A DNA stretch of 64,000 bases. It comes from Tyto alba (lineage: Eukaryota; Chordata; Aves; Strigiformes; Tytonidae). The notes beneath the pieces are model-generated. The model saw only the letters and a program-made list of their open reading frames with translations. It had not been told where the DNA came from and ran no database searches. Numbering within the stretch: the stretch's first letter is position 1; the number at the start of each line of letters is the position of its first letter. This document shows, piece after piece, positions 53,021 to 64,000 of this stretch. Made by a program: the position numbers and the translations under genes. The stretch spans positions 25,880,899-25,944,898 of the forward strand of contig NW_024881282.1 of assembly GCF_018691265.1 (NCBI RefSeq). The letters are read 5' to 3'.

Positions 53021-55139
53021 AATGGTAGGGCAAAGGAATCCAGAAAGGCTGGACATTCTTCAAGAAGGAAATAAAGGCACAGAAGCATGCTGCCCCCATA
53101 TGACAGAAGATGAGCCAGCAGGGAAGAAAACCAACCTGGCTGAACAGAGAGCTTTGGCTAGAACTCAGGGGGAAAAAAAAAAAAAAAAAAAAAAAAGTTT
53201 ATGGCCTTTAGAAAAAGGGGAAGGGGCAGGCAATTCAGAATGACTATAAGGATGTTGTGAGGTTATGCAGGGAGAAAATTAGAAGGGCCAAAGCGCAATG
53301 AACTTAATCTGGCTACTACCATAAAAGACAATAAAAAATGTTTCTGTAAACACATTAGCCACAAAAGGAGGGCTAAGGAGAATCTCCATGCTTTATTGGA
53401 TATGGAGGGAAACAAAGTGACAAAGGATGAGGAAAAGGCTGAGGTACTTAATGCTTTCTTTGCCTCAGTGTTTAATAGTGTTACCAGTTGTTCTCTGGGT
53501 ACCCAGCCCTCTGAGCTGGAAGACAGGTATGGGGAGTGGAATGAAGTCCCCATAATCCAAGGGGAAATGGTTAGCAACCTGCTACACCACTTAGACACAC
53601 ACAGGTCTATGGGGCTGGATGGGATCCACCCAAGGGTTCTGAAGCAGTTGACAGAAGTGCTCACCAAGCCACATTCTGTCATTTCTCAGCACTCCTGGCT
53701 AACCGGGGAGGTCCCAGCTGACTGGAGGTGAGCAAATGTGAAGCCAATCTACAAGGGCCGGAAGGAGGATGTGAGGAACTACCGGCCTGTCAGTCTGACC
53801 TCAGTGCTGGGGAAGGTTATGGAGCAGATCCTCTTGGGTGTCATTATGCTGCACGTACACAACAACCAGGTGATCAGGCCCAGTCAGCATGGGTTTATGA
53901 AAGGCAGGTCCTGCTTGACTAACCTGATCTCCTTCTATGACCAGGTGACCCACTTAGTGGATGAAGGACAGACTGTGGATGTTGTCTGTCTGGACTTTGG
54001 TAAAACCTTTGACACCATTTCCCACAGCATTCTCGTGGAGAAACTGGCTGCTTGTGGTTTGGACAGGCGTGCTCTTCACTGGGTAAAAAAATGTCTGGAT
54101 AGCTGGGCTTGAAGAGTTGTGGTGAATGGCGTTAAATGCAGTTGGCAGCTGGTCACAAGTGGTGTTTCTCAGGGCTCAGTACTGGGGCCAGTTCTGTTCA
54201 GTGTCTTCGTCGATGATTTGGATGAAGAGATTGAGTGTGCCCTCAGTAAGTTTGCAGATGACGCCAAATTGCATGGGAGTGTTGATCTGCTTGAAGGTGG
54301 AAAGGCTCTACAGGGGGATCTGGACAGGCTGGATGATGGGCTGAGGCCAATTGTATGAGGTTCAACAAGGCTCAGCGCTGGATCCTGCACTTGGGTCACA
54401 ACAACCCCACGCAATGCTCCGGGCTTGGGGCAGAGTGGCTGGAAAGCTGCCTGGTGGGAAAGGACCTGGGGGTGTTGGTGGGCAGCCGGCTGAGAATGAG
54501 CTGTCAGTGTGCCCGGGTGGCCAAGAAGGCCACCAGCATCCTGGCTTGTGTCAGAACTAGTGTGGCCAGCAGGGCTAAGGAAGGGATCGTCCCCCTGTAC
54601 TTGGCACTGGTGAGGCTGCACCTTGAACCCTGTGTTCAGTTTTGGGCCCCTCACTGCAAGAAAGACATTGAGGTGCTGGAGCGTGTCCCAAGAAGGGCAG
54701 TGAAGCTGGTGAAGGGTCTGGAGCACAAGTCCTGTGAGGAGCAGTTGAGGGAACTGGGGTTGTTTAGCCTGGAGAAAAGGAGGCTGAGGGAAGACCTTAT
54801 TGCTCTCTAAAACTACCTGAAAGGAGGTTTGCAAGGAGGTGGGTGTCGGTCTCTTCTCCCAAGTAACAAGTGATAGGACAAGAGGAAATGGCCTCAAGTT
54901 GTGCCAGGGGAGGTTTGGATTGGTTATTGGGAAAAATTTCTTCACAGAAAGAGTTGTCAAGCACTGGAACAGGCTTCCTAGGGAAGTGGTGGAGTCACCA
55001 TCCCTGGAAGTATTTAAAAGACATGTAGAAGTGGTGCTTAGAGACACAATTTAGTGGTTGACTTGTCAGTGCTAGGTTAACAGTTGGACTTGATGATCTT
55101 AAGGGTCTTTTCTAGCCTAGATGATTCTATGATTCTATA
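53021..55139 (+). mobile_element. CR1 LINE (CR1-J-like), 2.1 kb, 5'-truncated, with decayed ORF2
   Basis: This is the largest repeat in the window. It starts inside the endonuclease-RT linker (AAAGGCTGGACATTCTTCAAG) and runs through the RT, thumb and C-terminal region to the 3' UTR, ending in GATGATTCTATGATTCTAT. ORF2 is recognisable almost throughout. RT palm motif A is LDFGKTFD with the aspartate at 53993-53995; motif B is [14 protein letters not shown]; motif C is FADDAKL with the Asp pair at 54257-54262. It is broken by in-frame stops at 53729-53731, 54110-54112 and 54808-54810, by a one-base deletion near 54334 and by a one-base gain near 54830. A long A24 run (53173-53196) expands a shorter A-rich site. 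The detailed match resembles the CR1-J-type families of neoavian birds; the subfamily is an inference. Confidence 0.93.
53173..53196. repeat. Poly-A expansion (A24) inside the CR1
   Basis: Within the CR1, at the point where related copies carry a short A/G-rich stretch (CTCAGGG...AAAGAGAGTTTATG), this copy has 24 uninterrupted A. It arose after insertion by slippage and shifts the local frame. Confidence 0.8.
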
Positions 55140-55816
55140 TCTCCTGCAGTAAGGAACCATCATTCTAAATAAAGTAGTCAGCTGTAGGCAAGAAGAAAGG
55201 GTAAGCCTTACCTGTGAAGTCCTCTGAGATAATTGGCACATATCCACACACTGACATTTTTATTGTGCTCCTTGAACATCACACAGACAGATGCACACCA
55301 AAGTTCCCACACCATGCTTGTCTATTTTCAGTCTTTTCTGAATCTCTGCATAGATTCAGAAATCTTGTTGTTACGTATATTGAGATAACCCATCTCCTTC
55401 ACCATCCTGTCCCTCCTATTTCTAATGCATCATGACAGATCTGGAATTCCTGAAAGCAACTGCTTTGTTTGGAGTAGGTGGTTTGAGCTCTCAGACATCA
55501 GTCAGAGTCAGGACACCAGGAATCCAAGAGAAACTCCTGCTGAATTTCTTGCAGGTGGAAAACTAATGAAACAACATTGAACATAAAGTAAATAGCAATT
55601 ATTAGAAGCAGGAGAGGTTTTGTGAAACAGTTTTTATTTTATTCAAGATACATTTTGAAAGACAGAATAATGCTGCATATTTTGTAAACCTTAGAAAATA
55701 TTCCTTCCCTATTTTGATAAAGTTGATTTATAATGTATTTTTTTACTACTTGACTGTGGTTGGTTTATATGTGAAATATTATTCAGCTAAATTCACAACA
55801 TTTGTAACTTTTTTAG

Positions 55817-55960
55817 GCACTGAAGAGGATGTAGTGAAGTCAAAGAAAACTTTCCGAAGTCAAGCTGTGGTAAATCAGAATGCAGAAACAGAGCTTATGC
55901 TGGAAGGAGATGACGATGCTGTTAGCCTGCTCCAGGAGAAAGAGATTGACAACCTTGCAG
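55817..55960 (+). CDS. NBEA: NBEA internal exon, linker before PH-BEACH
   Basis: This 144-base exon has an acceptor (TAACTTTTTTAG) ending at 55816 and a donor GTAATT at 55961-55966. It enters with two bases that complete the Gly codon begun at 33142. It holds 47 further whole codons and leaves one base, so it is symmetric (phase 1 to phase 1). The peptide begins TEEDVVKSKKTFRSQAVVNQ, continues with AETELMLEGDDDA, and ends with a KEIDNLAG block. That is the acidic linker between the DUF1088 segment and the PH-like domain of neurobeachin. The LRBA counterpart, as I recall it, differs at many of these positions, so NBEA is favoured. A symmetric exon could be skipped without a frameshift, but nothing here shows that it is. 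Confidence 0.95.
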
Positions 55961-56268
55961 GTAATTATACTTTTCATTACAACTAAGATATGAGCCAAAA
56001 GGCTCTTTTAACCTTGTTAGTTCTTAACCTTTGTGGTTAGTGTCTTAATATTGACAGCTAAGCGTACAGTTACAGTACAAACAGATTCTTTGTATTCTAG
56101 ATTTAATATGATGTCCTACTTCCATGAACTAGGGGAACTGATTACAAAGCATGATTAGAAGTGTCCATTGCAGTGTTTTTCAGCAGAGATGTGAGAAATA
56201 GCAATACCTCAAGTGCTTTTATTACTGCCCATGACTTAGTGAAAATTCTGTGAAACCACTGTGGAACA

Positions 56269-56294
56269 TTTTTTTTTTTTTTTTTTTTTTTTTT
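56269..56294. repeat. Poly-T tract (T26)
   Basis: An uninterrupted T26 run lies about 310 bases after the NBEA donor. If read on the - strand it would be a poly-A, but no retrocopy body is evident to its right. Confidence 0.9.
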
Positions 56295-58456
56295 GTTAAA
56301 ATATAAATGCAGGCTAATTCCACAGTTCAGGGTTTTGTGAGTCAAAGTGTGGTTGTGTGCATTCATGACCTGATCCCGAGTGCCACGCAGCTTGTGGAGA
56401 GACTCCTGTGTTCCTGCTGGCACCCACTCCTCTCAGTGATGGAGTAAGGGAGATGTGCAGTATCTCAACCCATCTGTCATAGCGAGGGAAAGAAGCTGCC
56501 TGTTGTAAGCAAGGACTAAGAAGGAATGAAACTGTAACCAAGCTATGAACTTTGTTAATTAGCATACAAGCTGGGAATGAATCCTCTGTAAATATATACA
56601 TGAGAGAGCCCTTCTGGTTCTTTCTCCCTGGGTGAAGGTATACAGTGAAGTCTCTATTTTATCTGTCTTCTAGCAGGTTCCTTTACAGCCCTGTCTTGAG
56701 GCACTACTACCTTTTCTGGGGAAGTAGTCTGGAAGGAAAGATATGTTGAAAGTTGAAAATATACTCTCCTCTCAGAGAATATAAAAATGTGAGAACTGTG
56801 AAATTGCAATATGAAAATTTTTAGGTTCATTTACTTAGGAATACCTTTATTAAACTACTCCACTAAGGGAAAGTTTTGTGATGTCTCAGGATTTTTTCTG
56901 CATAACGGAATTCCTAAAATAGCTGTCTTTGTTCCTGCACTTTCTTCTGATACCATAGTGGAAATCTGTAGCAAAGATCATAAGTGGATGGTGAAGAAAA
57001 AAACAAAGCAAAACAAAAAATAAAGAATCAAATTTTAAAAAGCAGAAAATGCCTATATGGAAGTTAGTCGCATACTTTGAAACTAGAGCAGAGCAGAGGG
57101 GGAAAGTAAATGCTTTTATATCAGAGCAACCTTCAGTATATGATTATCACAATTAATATGTCAGTCTGCTTGCTTTCTCAACCTGCAGCTAATCATCGCT
57201 GAGACACTGTTGTCTTAAGTCAATAAAATAGTGCATCAAGCAGAAGCATTAGTGGGATAATTTGATGGATGTCCCCTTCTCCTTTAGAAGGAAAACTCAG
57301 CACTGCTTTTGCTAAGTTCTTAAATTTAAGAATGCTTCCAAATAAATATGCAAACAGTAGCTATAGTTTAAAGGCTCCAATATGCATTTACATTGAAATA
57401 TTGATTAGAACTGCAAAGTGAACATGAAAAATTTTTGCCCAGTCTGGAAAATCCCACAGTCAACTATGAAGTTTTTATATATGCCCCAACACTGCCATTT
57501 CATTCAAACACACTGATGCAGTACAATCCCTATAGCTACATCCCTCTGCAAAAGACTGGTATTTCAGTGCACCCTGAAGTGTTAATATGCAATGTACCCT
57601 TTTACTAGAGATCACATAGACGGCATCCCCTGCTCCTTCAGGACATGACAGAGTAATTTTAGTCCTTTGCTTTTACAGTTGTAGAAATTGGGAGACATTG
57701 TCAGTATTAGAAAAACAGAAGTTATAGAAATTGAAACAAATTAACTTTAGAATTATTGGCATGATGTCTGTCCCAACACTGTCAGAAATTAGCCTTTGTG
57801 TTCCCTACCAATGCTAACAGGGCAAGCAAGGTGCCTCCAAGTGTGGTGAGGTGATGTGGTAATGGTGTTCTATGTGTATCAAAAACTGTGAACTTCTTGA
57901 AAAGAACCCACATCCACTAACTCAGGTTTTTTGTGTTTTGTTTTTTTTTTTCTATCAGATTAACTGCAGCCTTTGTTACTTGGCTCTTGCTCATTTTTGT
58001 AGCGGAAATTATTTTGAGAGTTAGTAGCCCTACACGGCATTGTATGTGTCTTCTGTAAATTTTACCCATCAGTGAAAAAAACCTGAATCCCTCCATATCC
58101 ACTGTTTCTCTGCATGATTTGGAATATAATGATGTCACTGTGTTCCACAGTTCTCAGTATATACAATGTGACTCTGAAAATTGAGTCCAGTAACTGAGAT
58201 CAAGAAAAGCGGTAGGCAAGGAAGGTGGGTTTTATGCCTAAGAAGGTTAGAACAACATCTAACGGCTCTGAAGAGCAGGTCCCAATAAAGCCACACTGTC
58301 CACTCTTGTCAAATTCTAGAGAGTTATGTAGATTCAATGTATGTGATCTGGAAATCTTTGAGATGTATCAAGTTATGGTATAGTACTGCATCATTTATAC
58401 CTAGTTACTGTTCAAAGTGGAATGACACATAGAAATTTCTATATTCAGATATGCCT

Positions 58457-58603
58457 CCAATTTAACTTTAAAGCTTAAATCAATTTAAATCTGGTTTACA
58501 ACAATTTGAATTGTCTCAGTAAGGGATAGGAATTAAACAAAATCATTATAAACCAGGTTTAAATTGATTTAATATTGTCCGCATTTAACTAAACCAATTT
58601 AAC
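58457..58603. repeat. Palindromic MITE-like element with long hairpin
   Basis: The arm at 58476-58498 (23 bases, TAAATCAATTTAAATCTGGTTTA) is matched by the reverse complement at 58549-58571 with a single difference (22 of 23). The loop is 50 bases, and partial pairing continues into it. The 10-base direct repeat CCAATTTAAC lies outside the arms at 58457-58466 and 58594-58603. Size, symmetry and flanking repeats fit a small non-autonomous DNA transposon. The family is not identified, and the direct repeats may be coincidental in AT-rich DNA. Confidence 0.5.
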
Positions 58604-58718
58604 CTTGTTTATTCCATGAAACTAAGGCACCTTTTAAAAAGAAAAGACCTTAGGTTTTATAAAACTTTTAACTAGGAGAATATAAATATAACAATATTTT
58701 GATTTGTGAGGTTAAGCT

Positions 58719-58737
58719 AAAAAAAAAAAAAAAAAAA
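58719..58737. repeat. Poly-A tract (A19)
   Basis: An uninterrupted A19 run follows GTTAAGCT, about 115 bases after the palindromic element. Confidence 0.9.
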
Positions 58738-59580
58738 GTTTGAAACAGATTGAGACTGTTCATACAAAGTTATCTGTACATACCTTTTGTTCCAGAGACT
58801 CTATTTTTTCATCAGCCATGTGGCACAAATCAATGTAAAGTTCAGTTTGATAAATTACATATGGGATGGAGAATTTTTAAATAATTATAGTCTGAATATT
58901 TTTATTGTATAATCTTAGTATTCCATATGTGGCAATGGCAGTTGGTTGGATTTCATTATATTAAGTAGCATTTTAATAAAATATAAAAATCAGATTCCAT
59001 GTTATTATGGTTTTAGAATTATGACTTCTAAGTTTGCATCAGGATTTTTAACTAAAGCAGTATTTTAACTGTCTTACAGTATGAGTTATCAAAAGATGTT
59101 GTTCTTATTTTAGCATTTGCGTATTAAAATATTTTACATTTTTCTGTTTCAGTTTTAGCTCCTTTTCTTCCCAGACTGTTCACTTCAAGAGGCAAGTCAC
59201 ATCTCTGTTAGAACTAATGATTGAGATAGCCCAGTCAATTTTAACAGTTTTCTAATACATTGTGAATCTGTGGGTCATACAATCAAATCCGTAGTGAGTT
59301 GACATTACTAACTCTTCTCATTTTCTTTTCCTTTTCCTTTGTTATTTTCTAATGCTGCAATAGGGCTCTGAAATACTTACCTTTTCTTTTATGAGCCTGA
59401 GAATGAAAATTTGCTAACAGTTTGTCTTCTGCTTAGTAGGTGATTTTTTCAAAATGAAAAATATGTGTATGTGTTCTAATATCATAAGCTGGCATTCTCA
59501 AAGGGAAGTATGTTTTAATAGATAATTAATATTCTTTCCCAAAACTTTTTTTTAAAGCATTGCTTTAAAATAGGACATTA

Positions 59581-59683
59581 CAAAAAAAAAAAAAACAAAA
59601 ACAAACCAAAAAAAAAAAAAACAAAAAACAAAAAAAAAAAAAAAACAAAAAAAAAAAAAAAAAAACAAAAAAAAACAAAAAAC
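59581..59683. repeat. A-rich low-complexity tract, (A)n with interspersed C
   Basis: About 100 bases consist almost only of A with single C at irregular intervals (CAAAAACAAACC, then A-runs split by C). It is a degenerate (A)nC microsatellite. It may be the eroded tail of a retrocopy, but nothing recognisable lies to its left. Confidence 0.85.
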
Positions 59684-61599
59684 AGAATAAATGTTGAACC
59701 CCACTCAGGTTTTATGAATTTTACACTTTAAAAGTATGTTCTCTTCTCTTTGTTGTGAAATTGCAGTTGACTTGCTGAGAATTGTTTGTGTGCATCCGAG
59801 AGCAGAATTTAGCCTTAATGACATTCTTGAAAGATACATGTTCTGTAACTGGAGCACATTTAATCTATTTTGTCATATGGCTGGTGGCAACAGCAAATAA
59901 GGCCCAGCCAAGCAAAGTATCCCTGACCAAGTCTTTTGCTACTCTCTAAAGAGTAGGTTCTAGAAAGAAAAAAGGAAATAAAGATAGGAGGATATGACGC
60001 CTTGGTTTATTTTAGGAAGACAAAAGGCTTTGCCAGGCATGTGTCTGGTTACTTGCATGGGCTCAATCAACTCAGAATCTGACTTCCTCATAAGCCATGG
60101 TAAATTACAGCCTCACAACAGTCTTGCAAGAATAAATACATATTATTCACTCCATTATGTGAGGAGATTGAGCAACTCATCCAAATAAACCCAAGGAAAG
60201 CCACTAACTGCCTTTAATGCATTTTAGTCTTAACATATCTTAACCCTCACAACAGAATCTTCCCTTCATATTGGCCATCTGTCTCTAGGTGGAAGGAACC
60301 CCCCCGTAACGCAAATGTGCCAGGAAGGTTTGAGTGAGATGCAGCATCTCATCACTGCCCTAACTTTTAGCAACTCTGAACTTCAGCACAGAAATATTTC
60401 TGAAAAGCAGCATTAATACCGCTAAATAAGAGCTGATCTTCCATCCAAGCCAGCATGGGTAGCTAAGCTACATTGGCTTGAGGGCTAAATGTGATAAGCC
60501 CTCTATCCAGACTTCTTAGTAGTGTGCTGAGTGTATTGACTTACTGCCCTGTGCTAAGGAACACGCTAGGTCATGAGGATTTGACAGCTTGTATTATTAT
60601 TAATGAGATATAAGACCTTTCACTTCCAGGTCATCTGTTTGAAGTCCAGACAAGACTGGTGGTAACCAAACATTATCAACATCTGGTTTGTGGCCTAAGC
60701 AAAATAAGCCTTTTGTCTTATTTCAGACAAACTAACAGAAATCATCACGATTTTCAGCAATTTCCAATTGAAAAAATACTTGACGCTGTCATTAGAGGAA
60801 ATTGGAATAGTGCCGAAAGTTCTACTACATAGAGTTATAGTTAAAGTTGTATAGCAGTACCTAAAAAGAAATAAATCACTTAGCCCTTAGGGAAATTTTC
60901 TATTCCAGGTTCTAACAAAGGACTCATTTACATTTCTGAAATTATTTTGAAGCCTTACATAGGGCCAGATGCAGTAATAAAGACACTAACACACCAGGAA
61001 ACTGCATCTAAAGCCACAAAAAGCTCACGAAGTAAGTATTTGGGATGGAAAACTTAAATAGAATTGAATCATCTTTACATAAATAATATGCATTTAATAC
61101 TTACACATAGACATATTTAGTTGCAGTAACATTTCTTATGACCAAAATCTAGCACTGAATTTTCATTACAGAAGTTGACCAGTGTAGACAATCTCTGGTA
61201 AGCAAAGCTGTTTGCAACTTTTTATTACCTATTCTAAGGAGAAATGAAGGGGCATATTTTCTTGGGTTTTTTTTCTGTTGCCATCTCAAAATGATTTTAA
61301 GGTATGTAGGATCATTTCTATTGTTATTGTTAATGGAGTTAGACAAGCAGTAGATTTTCTTAATTAAAGAAAAGAACAGTAACTTGGGCCTCTACTGAGA
61401 AGGCAGATTTTCAAATTACTAGATTTTGCAGGCAAAAAGCAGCATCATTTGTGGCCAAACAGAGAAAATTTCGTTACATTACCTGCTGTCAGAGTAATGG
61501 GTTGAAATAAAGGACCAAATAGCACATTATATTGTCTGCAGCAGCAACCACAGCCTTACCCAGGGGGGTTTGGAGGAGAGGAAAGGAGAGGAATCATCT

Positions 61600-61872
61600 T
61601 CGTCCCTCTCGGCTCCTGGAGAGCAAAGCATGACGGTGGTTCCGAGAGCCTCCTCATCTTCCCTCCCCAACCCTTCTCCCCCTTCCCTGGTGTGTTCTCT
61701 CCTGCAAGGCTGGGAGGGCCCTGGCGCCCATCGCGGGCTCTCCTGCTGCTGCAGCGGTTGCCGTCCGTAGTCCAGTGGCTCTGATGGTCGGCGGGGGCCC
61801 AGGGGGGCACAAAGCAGCGACCGCAGGGGAAGCCCAGGAAGGACTGTAACAAATATGCAGTCATGCTTCCGA
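61600..61872. promoter_or_regulatory. CpG-rich patch in NBEA intron (possible LTR or CpG island)
   Basis: I count 15 CpG dinucleotides between 61600 and 61872, in a setting where 300-base rows usually have none to three. The patch contains GGCGCCCATCGCGGGC, CAGCGGTTGCCGTCCG and GTCGGCGGGG. It is followed by a CT-rich repeat (61930-61996) and AATAAA at 62053-62058. GC-rich body, CT tract and polyadenylation signal in that order resemble the 3' half of an avian LTR, but I cannot define TG...CA ends or a target duplication. A 137-codon open frame on the - strand (61556-61969) has no domain and probably follows from the GC content. Confidence 0.35.
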
Positions 61873-61929
61873 ACAATTCTCTCTCAGCCTCCAGCACCTC
61901 TGGGGCTTCCAGAGTCAGATGTAGGAGTG

Positions 61930-61996
61930 ACTCTCTTTCTTTTTTTCCTCTCTCTCCTCTCTCTTGCACTCTCTCTCACTCTCTTTCTTGTCTCTG
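61930..61996. repeat. (CT)n-rich polypyrimidine tract
   Basis: The tract runs CTCTCTTTCTTTTTTTCCTC, then repeated CTCT blocks to TTGTCTCTG, almost free of purines on the + strand. It is a degenerate CT microsatellite. Confidence 0.85.
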
Positions 61997-62052
61997 TATG
62001 GAGGTGGCTAAGGTACTGTAAGTTTTTCCATGTTTTATCGGTTTTTTTCTTT

Positions 62053-62058
62053 AATAAA
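62053..62058 (+). terminator. AATAAA polyadenylation-like signal
   Basis: AATAAA sits in TTTTTTTCTTTAATAAAGTATG, downstream of the CpG-rich patch and CT repeat. AATAAA is common in AT-rich DNA, so its weight comes only from that arrangement. Confidence 0.3.
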
Positions 62059-64000
62059 GTATGTATGTGCGTATATGTGCACACACAAATATGTCAGTTA
62101 AATAACAATCATTAGAAAACACAAAAAGAAGTCTTAATATTTCTCCTAGTTTTTCAAACTTCTCAATGGAAACTATTCACTGAATTCAACATGCACTACT
62201 GAGTAGTTTTCTCCCCTCAAACTCCAATTTTCTTGCAAATTAACATTCAAGATGGGAATTTCACTGGGGGGAGTTGCTTGTTTGAGGAAGGGACAGGAAT
62301 GTGTAAGAAGAATGATTCTTTTTCCCTTTTTATGGTAGACACGTAACCACACAAGCCTTGTACTTCCAAACATGGAAATTTAATTCAGGCAGATTTCCAT
62401 AGTTTCTCCTTATTATATATTCAGATTTTGATCCTCAAGTCTAAGTATAAAAAAGAAAAACATACTTGTATGAGTTTAATTTAGAGTATAGATTCAGGCA
62501 TAAACTGAAAACAGTTATACTTCTGATATGTAGTTGGCTTTCACACTGAAAACAAAAAAAAAGCCTTACAGTTTCTATAACTTACTATTTTTAGACATCT
62601 CAGTGTTTATTCTAATCATTTTTTCCACATTACTATCCAAAATAGCTTAATATTTTATAAGGTAGTTGTCAGTAACATATGATAGTGCTAGTAAGCACAG
62701 CTTTGAAGAGCTCTTCTCTTTGCACCTTTTTACACCACACTCTTAGGTCTGAGCATCTTCAACTTAAAATGGCAGCTGGATTTCCTGCTTTCCAAGTTTG
62801 AAAATTATGTCAATTCAAACTTGGTTGTTTTGCATTTATGAATGGCTCTGAGAATGCTTCATGTGCTCTTACCGTCCACTCATACCAGTCTATTTAAATT
62901 GGGGGGTTTTCCCATAACTTGCAAAACTCTTTTTATTTGAAATTTCCAAGGCTACAAAATTAGACTACACTGGAGCCTACGACTGCACACTTGTCGAGTG
63001 CATATGTCTGTAGCTTCTCCCTTGCCCCAAGGTACCACATCCTGGATGGAACTGGTTAGTTTATCAAAGCTCAAGCTGGTGAGCTACCCGATATATAGGA
63101 GAGAGACTGCAAAAAGACAGGCCTAGACATAAGAAGCCAGGCTCCACTGTTCTGCACCTTACTTCATCTTTACCATGCAATTAGTTCCCATATAAAAATC
63201 CCTGTAATCTTCATAAGGACGTATAGGGACGGACCTGTGTAGATTAGTGGTGGTAATGTATCCAGAACTGTATTAAAAGTGCCTATGTTTAAACTAAGCA
63301 CTTTCACTGGCCTATAAACAGGATTTTTGCCTTTTTGCCTTCCCTCCCCCTCTCCCACTGGTGTTATAGAAGCAAGCTAAAAATGCCGTCAAGAAGACAG
63401 TTTGGTTAGTCTTGGTTTCATTAACCAGAAACTGTACAAGAGGTGGCCTCATCCAGTGCATTTGGACAGTCCTCGCTGGTGGCCTGTTACGTGAGTTCTT
63501 TTAGCTTGGATTTCTAAAGAAAAGAGTTTTATGTGAGCATCCCCTGTCAGCCCCTATGCAACTTCTGAACGTGGAAGCCATTTTGAACTAACTTTTAACA
63601 CAGGAATAAGGATTTCAGAAGCGTTAAAATTCCTGCAATTAAATTAGGTTATTGAGGAAAAAAGGTTTACATGACAGAGCCAGCCACATCAGTTCTCCTT
63701 TTATTAGGTACCAGAGATTCTTTGTGGGAGAGTCTTCAGAAGTTCCCTGACTGTGGGAAAGGAAAACATGCAATCAACCAGTAGACACAGATACGCTAGA
63801 AAACATTCTCCATTGGTTCTGGTGGTGTTTAGAGATACTCATATTTTCAAAAAATTTTGAAGTTATAACTAGTGCATCTTAAATGATTCTTCCAAATATA
63901 CCTAGCAAGTTATACACTGATTCAGCAACTTATTTCTTTCTTCCCACACACATATAGCAGTAGCTAACCAAATAAGTGAACGTTTAACTATTAAAAGCTA

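Larger units (their letters stand above)
33143..55816 (+). other. NBEA: NBEA intron (about 22.7 kb), phase 1
   Basis: The intron begins GTCAGT and ends TAACTTTTTTAG. Joining its flanking exons gives an uninterrupted ...EYG-TEEDVV... sequence, so no coding exon is missing from it. It contains three CR1 copies (39255-39579, 39812-40701, 53021-55139), short tandem duplications at 45507-45536 and 51461-51495, poly-A runs (A25 at 37536-37560, A20 at 45089-45108, A15 at 52769-52783), a TA/TG-rich patch near 36440-36480 and a CpG-rich patch at about 47983-48237. The rest is AT-rich intronic sequence in which I see nothing specific. Confidence 0.9.
55961..64000 (+). other. NBEA: NBEA intron, 3' part beyond window
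   Basis: After the donor GTAATT I find no next exon. The expected continuation (a PVVLSTPAQL-like start of the PH-like domain) is absent up to 64000, so the intron exceeds 8 kb. Contents are a T26 run at 56269-56294, a palindromic element at 58476-58571, an A19 run at 58719-58737, an A-rich low-complexity tract at 59581-59683, and a CpG-rich patch with a CT repeat at about 61600-62058. The rest is ordinary AT-rich intron. Confidence 0.85.

Noticed and set aside
54169..55047. 292-codon open frame on the - strand, the longest in the window
   Set aside because: It is antisense to the RT region of the CR1 at 53021-55139 and exists because of that element's codon composition. It has no domain.
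33018..55960. The exons belonging to LRBA, the close paralogue of NBEA
   Set aside because: Residues such as AFGSTH, TEEDVVKSKKTF and KEIDNLAG fit NBEA, while LRBA as I recall it has NPLGSTHPEA and a different linker.
1..64000. MAB21L1, a single-exon gene of 359 codons that lies within an NBEA intron in mammals
   Set aside because: No open frame of that length or sequence occurs on either strand; it must lie elsewhere in the gene.

Overview
The window looks like 64 kb of a bird genome. The DNA is AT-rich, single-copy-looking and intronic. Its recognisable repeats are CR1 LINEs with the avian 3' end (ATTCTATG-type octamers) and one solo LTR of a type I associate with non-galliform (neoavian) birds. 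There are no bacterial features, operons, CRISPR arrays or tRNA genes. The organism assignment is inferred from repeat types and exon identity, not from a database search.

The only protein-coding gene I can support is neurobeachin (NBEA), on the + strand. Two exons are clear: 33018-33142 (the ...FWRLDYWEDDLRRRRRF... stretch of the DUF1088 region) and 55817-55960 (the acidic linker just before the PH-like/BEACH module). They join in phase 1 to give the expected ...EYG-TEEDVV... sequence. A third candidate exon at 16745-16907 has good splice sites and ends in the phase that the 33018 exon needs. I do not recognise its protein with certainty. Everything else is intron: at least 16.7 kb upstream, then about 16.1 kb, 22.7 kb and more than 8 kb after the last exon.

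Layout: 1-16744 is upstream intron with a solo ERV LTR (601-1193, 5-bp target duplication) and an ancient reversed CR1 (about 14835-15345). 16745-16907 is the candidate exon. 16908-33017 is intron with a purine/pyrimidine-asymmetric zone (about 25.0-28.3 kb), a possible hAT terminus (31969) and an AT-rich, TAAT-rich block just before the next exon. 33018-33142 is an NBEA exon. 33143-55816 is intron with a pair of inverted CR1 3' ends (39255-39579 + and 39812-40701 -), a CpG-rich patch followed by a TATA motif (47983-48294) and a 2.1-kb decayed CR1 carrying most of its reverse transcriptase (53021-55139). 55817-55960 is an NBEA exon. 55961-64000 is intron with a long near-perfect hairpin (58476-58571), a 100-bp A-rich tract and a second CpG-rich patch (61600-61872) followed by a CT repeat and AATAAA.

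I found no convincing new protein system. The items most worth a second look are the two CpG-rich intronic patches, the inverted CR1 pair, the palindromic element at 58.5 kb and the candidate exon at 16.7 kb.
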